In this document: positions 26,653 to 38,095 of the stretch, piece after piece | Numbering within the stretch: the first letter of the stretch is position 1 | How the letters are laid out: each line of letters opens with the position of its first letter | Assembly (NCBI RefSeq): GCF_030936135.1 | Contig: NC_082598.1 | Location: forward strand, 14,760,687 to 14,824,686 | Length of the DNA: 64,000 nt | Direction of reading: 5' to 3' | From: Gavia stellata | Lineage: Eukaryota; Chordata; Aves; Gaviiformes; Gaviidae | Notes under the pieces: generated by a model | Databases searched by the model: none | What the model was told of the DNA's origin: nothing | Seen by the model: only the letters and a program-made list of their open reading frames with translations | Made by a program: the position numbers and the translations under genes

Positions 26653-26710
26653 CATGGAGAATAGCTTACCGTGTTGTGGTACATGGAGAATAGCTTATGG
26701 TGTTGCGGTG
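26653..26710 (+). repeat. Two-copy tandem duplication, 29-bp unit
   Basis: CATGGAGAATAGCTTA occurs at 26653 and again at 26682, with the rest of each unit (CCGTGTTGTGGTA and TGGTGTTGCGGTG) differing at a few sites. It looks like an old slippage duplication. Confidence 0.85.
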
Positions 26711-26964
26711 GAGGACCAGTAAGTGTGCCTCTGAATTGCCTCGGTGTTGATCGACTTGTTCTGGCAGAAGGCTCCTGCCACTACCTTAAGAGGAGTATTT
26801 ATAACTGTGCTGGGCAAGTGAAGGGTTTGTTAGTAGGACGACGTTACACGTGAATGCTAGGCAGGGTGGATCAAGTTTTGCCAAGGCGTTTCTTCGTGCA
26901 GGCCAGGCTGCAGCCCTTCCATGCAAGTCTGACTTCCTCAAGGGCAGCTCAGTTCATCTAATTC

Positions 26965-27085
26965 CTGGGCCCGCACCCCAGCGGGGCGGCCGGCGATCCC
27001 GGGGGAGGCTCCGCTCCCTGCGCACCGGCAGGCTGGAGGAAGCTCCAGCTCCAGCACCGCAGCGCGAAGCTGCGAGGCTTCCTCT
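26965..27085. promoter_or_regulatory. Orphan CpG-dense patch far from any recognised promoter
   Basis: About 120 bases with roughly 13 CpGs (for example GCGGGGCGGCCGGCGATCCC) in a CpG-poor AT-rich region, 15 kb upstream of STX18. It lies about 160 bases left of the duplicated TAATTA module. It is a small CpG island by eye. The 106-residue frame across it is a by-product of GC content. Confidence 0.45.
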
Positions 27086-27159
27086 GACCCTGAAACCAAT
27101 CGTTATTCGCTTGAAAGCCAGACTCGCACAAACAAATATTTTGTGTAGTTGTTATGATT

Positions 27160-27420
27160 ATTGTCAGTAACTGTCCCCATTGTTCAGGCGCAGGAATTCC
27201 TTTGGTCTCATAAATACTAAACCAAGTCCTCCCCTCCCCCCGCTAACTGTCAGATAATTACACAGTTGGCTTTAGAGTTTAACTTGTCAAAGGAGTTTCA
27301 TTACTTTGTTCCTTTTGGGCAGCTTCCACTATTGTGCTTTCTGAACACTAAACAGAACCTATATTAACTGTCAGTTAATTACACACCGTTTTTCTTCAGT
27401 ATTTACCAGTCAAAGGGGCA
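27160..27420. promoter_or_regulatory. Candidate enhancer with duplicated TALE/homeodomain module
   Basis: CTGTCAG(A/T)TAATTACACA occurs at 27247-27264 and 27368-27385; with three more 5' bases the copies agree at 20 of 21 positions. Each is followed 42-44 bases later by GTCAAAGG (27286 and 27409). CTGTCA is a MEIS/PBX-type (TALE) core, TAATTA a homeodomain core, and TCAAAGG is TCF/LEF-like. A related TTGTCAGTAACTGTC lies at 27161. Spacing and order are kept while the bases between are not. This suggests regulatory DNA, but activity is inferred only from motifs. Confidence 0.35.
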
Positions 27421-28166
27421 GGTAGGCTGCAATCCTATCATCTCAATCACTGTCTCTGCTCACAAAAGAATCAATAAAGATGAGTCACTTAGTGTCACCC
27501 AGTGTCTGATACTCAAAGCCACCCATTCCTAATTGCCTTTAGAGATGGATGATAATACAAACTTTGAAGTGATAATCAGCCTAATGAGTGGCCTTGCTGA
27601 GAGGGTAGATCATGTGTCAGAACAGTTTGCAGATGCTTACAGGCAGACAAAGCCAGCTTTCCTTTTAGAGCTGAGAGGACCATGGCAAGTCTGGTACCCA
27701 GAGCCCAGCACAATGGCAGAGACTGGAGCACAGCAGGACGCTGTAGCCTGCTGATCACAACTGACTCCATCCATCTTGCTCTTTGCCTTTAATCAGCACA
27801 GTCAGAACAAGTCCTCCAGATCTCTGCATGTTTATGCTGGATGTTTAGGCAATAACTGTGCAAAAGATAAATTCTCTGATTCTGAGTCATTGGATTTAAA
27901 TAATAGTGATTGGACTTGATAGGTAATGGCCAGGGATCCCGGCTAAAACTACTGACTAAATGTAATTAAATACAATCGGGTGCAGTCAGCCAGGCAAAGG
28001 CAGAGACCATAAAAGGCTCATTCAGACAGCAATGAAAACAAACAACGTCAGCAACAAAAACAAAACCAGTGTTTGGTTTGCTAATAAGAGCATGATCTGA
28101 GGCCTGATGTACACTCAATTTTTGCACCCAACAATTTGACCAAATCAATAATTTGAAAAAAACATC

Positions 28167-28190
28167 AACAAACAAACAAACAGACAAATT
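28167..28190 (+). repeat. (CAAA)n simple repeat
   Basis: ACAAACAAACAAACAGACAAA; imperfect tetranucleotide run. Confidence 0.75.
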
Positions 28191-28823
28191 AAATTGTTAT
28201 AATCCCTTAGTCTGGATGCAGTTATATTATCATAAAGACATTTTCTTTTCAAAATAGTTAAGCTGTCATAAATTCAGTCAAGTGTGAACAAATAGGCTAT
28301 GACCATGTTTGTACTAATATGACTGTCTCAATATAAAAGGGTTGTTGTGATTTAACAGCCTTTACCAATTTAGCTAAATTTTGACAAGAGTTGACTGTGG
28401 ACATGGCTTCAAAATCATCTCACACAAAGACTAAGAATCTGCAGGATTACATCAATTTGATTTCAAAGTATAAATGAAATATATGAATGTGTATAAATGG
28501 ACTGGTTAACATGTTTAGCAATTTGGATGTGAAAATTCAAAACTATTTTTGGGACAAATGCTAAAATCTGTATTCACTTTCTTAGCACTAGTTTTCAGTG
28601 ATTCACTGTGAGTCAGGGAGAGAGGTGGTGAAAAAGCTGAACAAGTGGGGTCAGGATTTGAGACTGTTTTAATAAGAAGCTGTCAGAGGTTTTAATATTT
28701 TGTAGTCAACTATTTTGCTTGTAAAACCTGTCATGCAAATAAGGAATTATTGTGATAAACCAAATGAGAAACAGAAATTGTCATAAAAGCAGACTAACCC
28801 TTTGAAATGAAAAGAAAGATTAT

Positions 28824-28845
28824 TGCAGTTTTTTAAAAAACTGCA
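28824..28845. repeat. Perfect 22-bp palindrome
   Basis: Arms TGCAGTTTTTT and AAAAAACTGCA are exact reverse complements with no spacer. It could form a small cruciform or an RNA hairpin, but no function is known. Confidence 0.9.
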
Positions 28846-30504
28846 GAATGAGGCCTCTTTCAAATAAAACCAATCACATTTATGTATTTTTACCAGCTTT
28901 ACATCTGCCTTGCTTCCTATCTTCCAGTCAGAGAGAAAAGTGCAATCTTTAGGATATGAATGGACAGAAAATATAGCCTTTTACTTTTTGTAGTTCAGGT
29001 ATGAATATAACAGAAGTGCCAGTGGAAAGGTTTTAGAGCTGTCTGATTGTACTGGAGTTTTCCTTCTGAGGGAGCGTTCTCTAATTGATGTTTAGTAATA
29101 CTTTCTGTATGTTCATATGGAAACGTATGTCTTCAAGCTCTCTGCTATAATTTCTATCAGTAACTAGCCCAACCTAACATTATCTGAAACTGAATTCGCA
29201 ATAAGGAGCTAGTTTAGTTCTTTTGCTAAAGAATGTGAGGAAGAAGATACTTTACTGAATTCATAAGTGAGCTCCAAAGACATGTGTCCACCAGTGGTCA
29301 TGGGCTGCCAGACATCACACAGGATACCTAAGGTCCCTGGATTCACAAAGCTGGAAACACATACGACTGTTGCACTGTGCTCTCGGTCTTGCTGTAGCCA
29401 AGCTAATTCAGGTCTTCTGAGTTCCCTTAGTGGCAGCTGTGAATGACACAAGAGTTTTCCACGCGTTGAGGCTGTGGGCTTGTTCCCTACAGACTGACTG
29501 CCCCTTTGTCTCTGCCCACAAAGCACCGCAGAGAACCAGACTTCTTCTTTAACAATGCTACCACAGAACTTTTGGGAAGTGGTTTCAAGCTGTGGAGGCA
29601 CTTCACCTTCCTTCTTACCTGGGGAATCAGCTGGGAAAGACCACCCCGGCCATGCTAAAGTAATATTCTTCTCCAAAGCAAATTCTAACCCACAGTTATA
29701 TTTCTCCTACAGATAATATTCCTTTAAAATCCTCTTAACTTACACATATAGTTCATATTCAAGTTAATTTTTAAGTAATAAAGTTACTAAACATTTTTTT
29801 TAAATCACTGCATAACCCCATATGCATATGCATTGAACTATATGCACACCATAGGTTCATGCTAATTTAGTTAAACACAAATGTATTCACAAGCATGCAA
29901 GTCTAAAAATGCCCTTTCAAACACAAAATATTGCTATCATTACATATCTTATCACTTATAATCACATTCAAAATCTCCATCTGAGCTCTAAGTGTGTTGG
30001 ACAAAGGGAAAACTTACCTGTGGTCAGACCTATAGAACTGAAGTCAATAATTTGTGATTAGTTAATGGAAATGTGTTGACATATGAATTACGGTTGCAAG
30101 TTTAAGCATGTATGTTGCAGGCAACTATGGGCTGGAAATGAAAGGGGACAATGAATTGAATAAATGGGTTTGGTGATGCATGATAGCTGATACCCACTCA
30201 AGTAATCTTGATTCAAAATTTGGATTGTAGGTAGAGATGTTAAATCCACGTGACAGGATACACTGCAGGGAATTTACTAACTTTTTTTAAACAAAGCAAA
30301 CAGGACTTTTAATGTATCTTTGAAACCCAACCAGTTGATACTAGCTTTAGGAGATGAGTTTAATATTATTTTGATATCTCCTATTTGTATTAATGCATCT
30401 CATAGTCATAAAGAAGGGTTTTATGATGCTCAGCTCTGTACAGGTAACAACCAAATAATCCATGTCTGAAAGATTACCTTATAAAGCCCTAAGAAAGAGA
30501 ATTA

Positions 30505-30660
30505 TAGCTATGATTTTCAGAAATTATTTCATTTTTTGGATGAGCTCAATTTGAGCACCTTAAAGGGATTTCGTTATCAAAGGATTTTGAATTTCACACA
30601 TTCTAAAAATACCTTAAATTAGACACCCAGAAATAGAGGCAGCCATAATCACCAGTGATC
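30505..30660. repeat. Ancient amniote interspersed repeat
   Basis: Order of landmarks: GATTTTCAGAAATTATTTC, TGAGCACCTTAAAGGGATTT, CAAAGGATTTTGAATTTCA, TTAGACACCCAGAAATAGAG and AATCACCAGTGATC. This fits an old repeat family common in reptile and bird genomes whose members carry TGATTTTCAGA, TGAGCACC and TTAGGCACC blocks. Name and class are not certain. Confidence 0.5.
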
Positions 30661-32004
30661 TATAAAAACCACAGATGTGGTTTCTCCATCAGTTTATGTC
30701 ACTCTTACACAGGGTCATTGCTGAAAAAGGAAATCCTAACCTCCCAGTTGCCTCTGGTTATGCACTGCATTAATAGTGCTGGCACTTGTAGTCATGAGCA
30801 AGCCAATCCGATGGAAATATAAGCCTACAGAAAATGCAAGGTGATCTGGTTGACTGGGCAGCCACACAAGTGGTAACGACAGCACGTGGGCATAGGCTGC
30901 CAAGCCTGGCAACAGGCAGGACAGGTCTTTCAGCACCAGCCTGAACTCCCATTACCTTAAGAGACATGTAACTGCACCCTGAGTCTGTGTGCATTTGCTT
31001 CTTGTACTATGTAAGCAAACTGCTGGTGCTTTGCCAATAAGCAGTAAGAAATACAAACAATACAATAAATATTAATCTTTAATAAAAAAATACTTTAACT
31101 TCATGGTAGAGTGAGAGAAGAGCAGAAGAGAAAAAGAGTCGAAAGCTTACAGAAGAATGCAAACTAAGTATGCTCTTGCTTTTCATTCACATACTGAGAT
31201 TTACAGCCATAATGAGTTTAAACCAGCATCTCCAAGGTCTTCTACAAATAAGTAGCTCCAAGTGTTTCACAAATACCTATAGAATTCCATAAACTTTCCA
31301 TGAGGCAGCAAAAGTATACCAGGAGCTAGTCACCTGCCAGTGGAAGGCAAGTACATCTTGAGGAAAACACAGCAGGGGCAGTAAAACCTAGCAACACTAC
31401 GAATAATAGAAACCACAGGAAGAACTTAAGGTGGTTAAAAATAGTTACTGGAGATGAAATCTGGTCAAGACATGATGGTGTACAATCCTTTTCCCAATCT
31501 CAATCCTATAAAAAAGTGCCATGAAACTGCTAATGACAAACAGGAACTCGAATCTCCTTTTGTCTCATCTGAGATGTATCTCCAGAGTAAGTAAGAAGCT
31601 AGCTTTTAAAATGGTTAGCCCTGTATTTATTCCCACTGAGACAGTGGAAATTTTACCAGTAATTTTAATTGGACCGGATCCTTGTGTGTTACTGAATAAA
31701 TTACCAAACCCGCTTCCTACTTTTCTTGGAAACATCTCCATATCCCGTATTCCTCCAGTCCAGCTCTTCTCTGAGCTGCAACTCTGTCAAGTCTTACCAA
31801 CTCCTAGGGCAGGAGAGAACTGTAACTGTGGAACTCTGCAGCAAATTTTGAACATTTTCTTTAACACATGCCGTATGGTAGTATAATTTTAAGCAGATAA
31901 ACTATATAGCAAAAGTCACACTCACAAAATCAAACGTGGCTTTTGCAAAGTACTTTCTTATTTTTTAAAGAAAACACAGTATATGATCACTGATATGTTA
32001 AAAT

Positions 32005-32065
32005 GCAGCCTGATTCAGCACTGGGCTGTATTGCCTTCCCTCCCATTGACTTAAAAATGAATAAG
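32005..32065. repeat. Possible ancient amniote repeat fragment
   Basis: GCCTGATTCAGCACTGGGC and CCTCCCATTGACTTAAAAAT resemble the same family, with less sequence to judge by. Confidence 0.3.
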
Positions 32066-32309
32066 CTCAGCCTGGGTATTTGAGAATTCATTGCTGCTAA
32101 GACATATTCTGGCAGGTCAACACAAGCATTATTCATAGGCCTCAATTCAGTGTGTCATCTGAAATGAAAGAGAGCCTTTCTTTAAAAAGCTAAAATCCAT
32201 CTTTAATTTGTTATCCTAGTAACTGTATCAAAAACTGTTTTAAAATAAATATAAAAAATGAGAGCAAGCTGATGGGCAATTGAAACACAGTAAAATAGAT
32301 CTGGAAGTG

Positions 32310-32460
32310 ACTGCAGGGCCACCAAGTCCATGCTCCAGCTATTGCGGGCAACCAGCTCATATAATCCTTTTCGTAAATATATCAAGCTCTATCTCAAAAG
32401 CAGCTAGCTTTACTTCTTCAGTTACTGCTATTGTGCAGTTATTTGTATTTCTTCCAGTTT
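32310..32460 (-). repeat. Old LINE (CR1-like) remnant, reverse orientation
   Basis: The text around GGGCAACCAGCTCATATAAT and ATATATCAAGCTCTATCTCA resembles an old LINE-derived amniote repeat read in reverse. No coding frame survives. The family is assigned from recalled pattern only. Confidence 0.45.
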
Positions 32461-32465
32461 GAGTT

Positions 32466-32580
32466 ACAGATTCATAGATTATACACCAGAGGGGACCACT
32501 GTGATCATCAGGTTTGACCTCCTGTATAACATAATCTGTAGGATTGCCCTGAATTCATTTAAGAAGCCAGTGATTTTGCA
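32466..32580 (-). repeat. Old CR1-type 3' end remnant, reverse orientation
   Basis: Contains GATTCATAGATTATACACCA, GAGGGGACCACTGTGATCAT and TTTGACCTCCTGTATAACAT, matching a widespread amniote retroposon end (GATTCATAG... GGGACCATTGTGATCATCTAG... GACCTCCTG). It is a separate fragment from the one just upstream. Confidence 0.55.
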
Positions 32581-33641
32581 GCCATGAGGTTATTGGGGAA
32601 AAGGCACAAAAGCCATGGTATCAGTGTTAGACTGATGGGATTAATCAGCTCATGTTAACACACTGATTATCATATAGTAAAGGGAAATGTTTCAAAAGAA
32701 TACTCCAGTCTGAAACATAAAGTGAAATCATTTGGACTTCCAGAGAGGTCATGGTTGAAATATCACAAAACTCTCTTTACTCAAAGCAGATGCTTATTAA
32801 GATTAATTTAGTGTGAAAAGTGAACCAGAATGCATATAAAAGACAATGCCTCCTCAATTATGTAATAGGACACCTCCTCATTATATTGTGTTCACTGAAG
32901 ATGATGGTATTTTCCTAGGGGATGTATAACTACAGTTTGCCAAAGTCCCTCTCCTTCATTTTAGATTAAATATCAGACTGCAGAACATGAAGCCAAGTGA
33001 ACAGAAACAAGAGAACTCAAATAAACATCAATTTAAATGAAAGAGAAAAGGCCTGTTATGTGTGTTTTCTAAATATACATGTTCAAAGGAGAAAGTTACA
33101 ATGATGCCAGGATACAAATACAAAGAATTACTAGTATTTAATATAAACAAAAATACCTCTTTCCCACATTCGTACATGGATTGAAATGAGACGCAATCTA
33201 CAGGTGTAAATATTCATGTAACTTTTCACATAACTGGAACAACTTTTCTTTCTTGCCACCTTTTCTCTTTTCTTCCTGTCTCTTTCTGTGAGCTCCCTCC
33301 AGTGTTCTCAAGGAAGTATTGAATCATTTAATTTTTGTATATTCCATTTTTGTCACATGAAGTACCATGATAAGAAAGATTGTTTTCATCTAACCTAAAA
33401 TCGTCTGCCTCGAAACTAGATGCCTAGTCTAAGCTGAAAGTCTAGTCTAAACTAGGCTCTGAAGATAGGCACTGCAAGGAGAAGCATCTCACCCATCAGA
33501 GATGTCCGTTAGAATCAATGGCACACTTTGCCAAAAGGACTGCTGGCTGTAGAAGTGGCTAGAGAATGAGTTGAGACTGTGTACCAAGTTTGAGATTATT
33601 TAGAATTAAGGTATATCAATCCTCTCCTTCTTTCCCCTTAG

Positions 33642-33773
33642 GGGCTAACAAGAACAATTTCTGCTCTAAATTGCAGGTTCATCAGTTGGAAAAGACAGCC
33701 GACCAAGAAAGCCCAGACACTGACTCTCAGTCATCAACATGAAAAGAACAAGTTGTCTCTAAGACCCTATCAG
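33642..33773 (+). other. Candidate exon (132 bp) with strong splice signals
   Basis: The acceptor has a 17-base pyrimidine tract (CCTCTCCTTCTTTCCCCTTAG) trimmed here to its core CTTCTTTCCCCTTAG, and the donor is CAG|GTGAGG at 33774. The 132 bases equal 44 codons and are open in frame 1, so the exon would be phase-neutral. The frame is rich in Lys, Ser, Thr and Gln and was not recognised. It may belong to an unannotated non-coding transcript, or be a chance pairing. Confidence 0.28.
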
Positions 33774-36700
33774 GTGAGGTACATTCTGTATAGCAATAAT
33801 AATGCCTTTGTACAAGTCTAAGCAGAAAGGCTAAGGGGGATATGATTACACCCTGGCAGAAAACATTCAGGGCACTGAATCCCATACACTGTAGACATGC
33901 TAGTCTGCTTGGAGCCACCTCAGGGATCTCTATACAGTGCTGCTATGAGGACTGTAAACATGCCATAAGTGCTCTGACATGTATTTACAAGTTTAACTCC
34001 TGCTTCTACTGAGATAAGCAAGAACAGAGTCAGATGCTATATTTTCTATGCCTCTTCCACAGGCTTTGCGGAGTTACTAAATTGAGCTGATACAAATGAG
34101 AATAAAATTACTCTCTGTTAGTCTAGTCTGCCTATTTTGTTTATGCTGGTTTGTTTTTTGGGTCTGTTCGCTGACAGAATAAACCAATATAAGCTGAGGC
34201 TGTTGCAGTCCCTTTCTACCCTTTCTTCCGCGAGCTGTTTGTTCCCATCTGTTCCCTTGTACCCACACTAGTGCTTTGTGCAACTGGGCTATGAAAAAGT
34301 TCAGGGAGTTTAGCTGTAATAAACCTAGGCAAATATTGTGAGAACATATATAGGCTTAAAGTCATAAGCCATAGAACTAAAGAGAACTTAATGTTGAGTA
34401 CTGCAATGGCAATTAATTTGGTGTCTTTACTGGTGCTTTATTTATTGTGAAAGCCACCATGACAAACCACTGTACTGCTAATCTGCATGATATTCAGCCG
34501 ATAGTGCGCCATTGCTTAACCTCAGAAATGTCAGAATGGAGCTATGGAATTACTCCAGTCCTTTGTGGGTTTGGCAAAGACTTTGTAGGATCTCTAGTGA
34601 TGTATGCTGGGCCTGATTCAAATCCCAACAACGGAAATGTCTTTGATTTGGCTTATTGTTATTTCTGACCGTATAAATGTGGGGAGCACTCAGTCATTAA
34701 GAAAGAGATTTTTTCTCTGACATATCAGTTGGTCATTGCAGTTAACATCAAATGAAACAGAATTAAAATCCCAGTTTGATTTTTCCTGTTTTACTTTTAA
34801 AGCACTCATAATAACATAAATTCAATGCCCGTCCAACCATCATGGTTTGCTATGTACATACCAGCACCTGAGCTTCTTATGAGAAAATTTAACAAAAATG
34901 TTCCATATTTCACAATTCCCTCTCTTATACCATTGTCTGTAAATAACTTCAGAGAAGCCCTTTCCTTTTCCTCTCCTATTCTCCTTTAAAATAATTCTTT
35001 AAATAGGTTCTTTTTACATTTTAATTTTTCTACCCTTTTTGCATCTTTGTTCTATGCATCCTCTTGTAAGAACCACCCCACCATCACTTCTGCATGTTGT
35101 TAACATGGAATCAATGGAAGATCACATTTAAATACAGTTCCTCTTTAATGCAAGACATTAGTATGCTCTGTACTGTGTTCCATGACTGAAGGTCATCTTA
35201 ATATCTTATAACAGATTTTTTTCTTCTCTGTTTTTATTAAGGGGTTGGAATTTTAGAGAGTAGCTAGGTTGGTTTCACTCCTAAACCCATGAATCTTGAG
35301 AAATAAATTGAATCTGGACTATGTTATGGGGAACTGCTGTGTCTGCGCTGCTTTTCAGTCTTCACAGTAGGACGGTTCCTGAAAAGTGTCTCTTTTCAAC
35401 CTCTCTCCTACTCTTTTCACAGTGAGTGTATCAACATTATTTTTCTTGGGCAATTTCTAAAGGATCTCTTGCATATATACTTCTAGCTCTGCTCATTGCC
35501 AGTAACTCAGACCCTGTGGGACAATGTGAGCATCCCACATATACAATATTTATTGCATATGTATTTTCAAGCCAAATCCCCTCACGTCCAATATGGTGGG
35601 CAGTGGTGTGCAAAATCCAGGCCTGTCTGGTTTGTGCTCATTATATCCCATTTCTAAGGCCCCATAGGCTGACAACCACATATGTAGTTGTTAGGGATAT
35701 TAATTCTCTTCACTACCTATATTAAATTATACTTGTAAGAACTCTGCGTTGAGATTCCTTTGTGTTGGCTGCTGCTCAATTTGTAAGGGTTCGTCTACTC
35801 AGTGAAGCTTGTGAGCAGCAAACTAGGTTGTGAATGTACTAGGCACTAAACCAAGCTCTACCTAAAACATACGGACATTCCTGTGCTTCACCAAACATTC
35901 ATCAATGTCATTTAGAAAGTGTTCAAATGGCTCACTTTGTCTCCAGTGGGTTATTGCCACGTATATTTTCACAGTTCTTAAAATTCAGCTACATGGAGTT
36001 GTCTGTGCCTTGCCCCAAGACCTTCCAGTCCCGTATTTGTTTTACAAGCCCTTAATTGTTTTTTGCATTACATTTTGTTCCCAGCTTGAATTTATTGTAA
36101 GATTTGAGCCGGTATAGACCTTATCTGCATCTCTTCTTCCACTTTTCATCTTTCCTCTAAGCTCATTAGATTTCTTTTCTCATTCTTAAATTCCCATTCT
36201 TCTAACTGCCATCATTTGTCCAATGAAGAAGCTGTTCAGCAAATGTTGCGGGTCTAGCAGCAAAGAGACATGTGGGATTCTTCTATATGCAACATAGAAT
36301 TGGTCTGAGTATATGCTCAACTATTCTTTTCAGGATTTCCAAAATCAGTAGGTTTGGAAGGTCTGAATAAATTTTTCATTCATGAAATGTTTTTCTTAAA
36401 AATACATGTAATGTGCATGCTACTCCTGGAGACCAAAATACAATGTTTTCAAGGCACGTGAAAAACAACAGCTTGGGGTAGTAACAGTGCAAGATTTCCT
36501 GTACTATCTTGCTAATATTTGAGTGGCTGCTCTAAAAAGCAACTTCACTGATGAAAATTAGAAGGTAATCCAGGTGTTTCATCAACTAGCTGCTAAGATT
36601 ATCCAAGCACGTGAGAAACAATGCCTGTTGTTATTGTGTGTATATTTTTTGTTGTTGAAAAAATAATACCTCCATTTTTATTGCTCTTTCTTTTTGCCTG

Positions 36701-37134
36701 GTAGACAATGCATGGCTTTGTTCACATACAGAGAGGCCAAGCTTCTTTTTCAACTTCTTAGACAAATGTTGACTGATGTTGTTGAAGAACTGAAAAAGAA
36801 CAGAGTTTGACTTTGTGAGTCTCTGCAGTAGTATCACTACAGAATTCAGTAGACTGAACTTCTTTGTCTAAGTCCCAGCTGTATTCTTTTCCTGCAGAGC
36901 TTCATAGGTGAAACCATCCCACCTGCAAGAGTCTAGGAGGGTATGGGAAGTTCTCAAAGGGGAGAGACTTTGAATGAGCTAGAGTATCTTCAGCAAAACT
37001 TAAGACAAAGAGCACTCTTTCTATTAGCTATTTCCAGGCGTATATGCTGGTTGTGGGAAATGACTGACATAGGTATTACTGGCCTTATTTGTTCTAATTA
37101 TGACAGTCATAATGAAGATATTTAGGTGCCCAAT

Positions 37135-37400
37135 GTCAGGGCAGAGTGAGGACCAGCTGCTTGCTCAAGGATGGCGAGCTGGTTGCAACACCATAGCCAG
37201 CAGAGCAGGGCCTCACCAGCTGGAGCCTGTCCTGCTGCCCCAGAGCGAGGGGAGCAGGGCAGCCAGGGGCACCCCCAGCCCAGGGCATTGGGCACCTCCC
37301 TGACATCAGCCCATAGAGAGGTTATGAGGGAGGGCCCAGAGGAGGCTGGGCAGGGACAGTCAAGGCTGTTGGTGAGCCCTGACTCCCAAAACTCACTGAA
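37135..37400. other. GC-rich unclassified block
   Basis: GC-rich but with few CpGs. Rich in CAGCTGG, CCAGAGG and GGGCAG words, and opens two overlapping + frames (67 and 81 residues) with no recognised domain. It may be an old repeat or a GC-biased conversion patch. It adjoins an ancient repeat fragment on its right. Confidence 0.4.
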
Positions 37401-37424
37401 ATCCAGTGATACATAAATACTTTG

Positions 37425-37495
37425 AACGGGATTCAGATCTCCTTAGGAGTTAGGCTCCTAACTACCTTTGGGGAATCTGACCTAAGGCTTTGATT
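37425..37495. repeat. Ancient amniote interspersed repeat
   Basis: AACGGGATTCAGATCTCCTT is followed by GTTAGGCTCCTAACTACCTT and TTGGGGAATCTGACC. This is a recognisable fragment of the TTAGGCNCCTAA-type amniote repeat. Confidence 0.5.
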
Positions 37496-38063
37496 CTAGG
37501 CTTCCTCTTAGCTACCATTGCTTTGGATCCACTAGTCAGGTGCTATCCAAGTTAGATGATAATCTGCTTAAAACACTAGCAGCAAACAGAGTTATTAGTT
37601 GCTTAAATACATTTGCTGTAACTACTGCTGCTGTTGGATCAGTCAAGAAGCAGTAGTGATAATAAAGCCAAGAAAACCTAATATACAATGTACTATAAGA
37701 TTTGAAGCTTTGTAGGATAAGCACAGATCTGAAGGTTTACACTGAGTTTTGAGCAAAGAACTGAAGATTTTACCCTCTGAAGTCTGCTGCTTTGGAAAAT
37801 AACATTTATTTTGGTGCATAGTTTAAGTATATTACCCAAGTCATTCTTCTTTATAAAACCTTGTCTATAAGGTAATTTTTTTCTGATGAAGACCTACAAT
37901 TTTCTTCCTCACTTGGAATTTCACCTGCTTTTTATATAAAATGTCCAAAGTCAGGGACAGTGTTTCCATTTACATGAGGAAGATTCAGTACTCCTGAGAA
38001 TTATTCTTGCATGCAGAAGCCAGTTTTTTAACATTTCCATAGTTCAAGCTTAATTGCATTGAA

Positions 38064-38095
38064 AACACAGACACACACACAGAAACACACACACA
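38064..38095 (+). repeat. (AC)n microsatellite, interrupted
   Basis: Two AC runs broken by AGAA (ACACAGACACACACACAG, then AAACACACACACACA). Confidence 0.85.

Noticed and set aside
33422..33457. Inverted repeat GCCTAGT...ACTAGGC with internal CTAGTCTAA direct repeats
   Set aside because: Short 7-base arms; likely chance in low-complexity CTAG-rich sequence.
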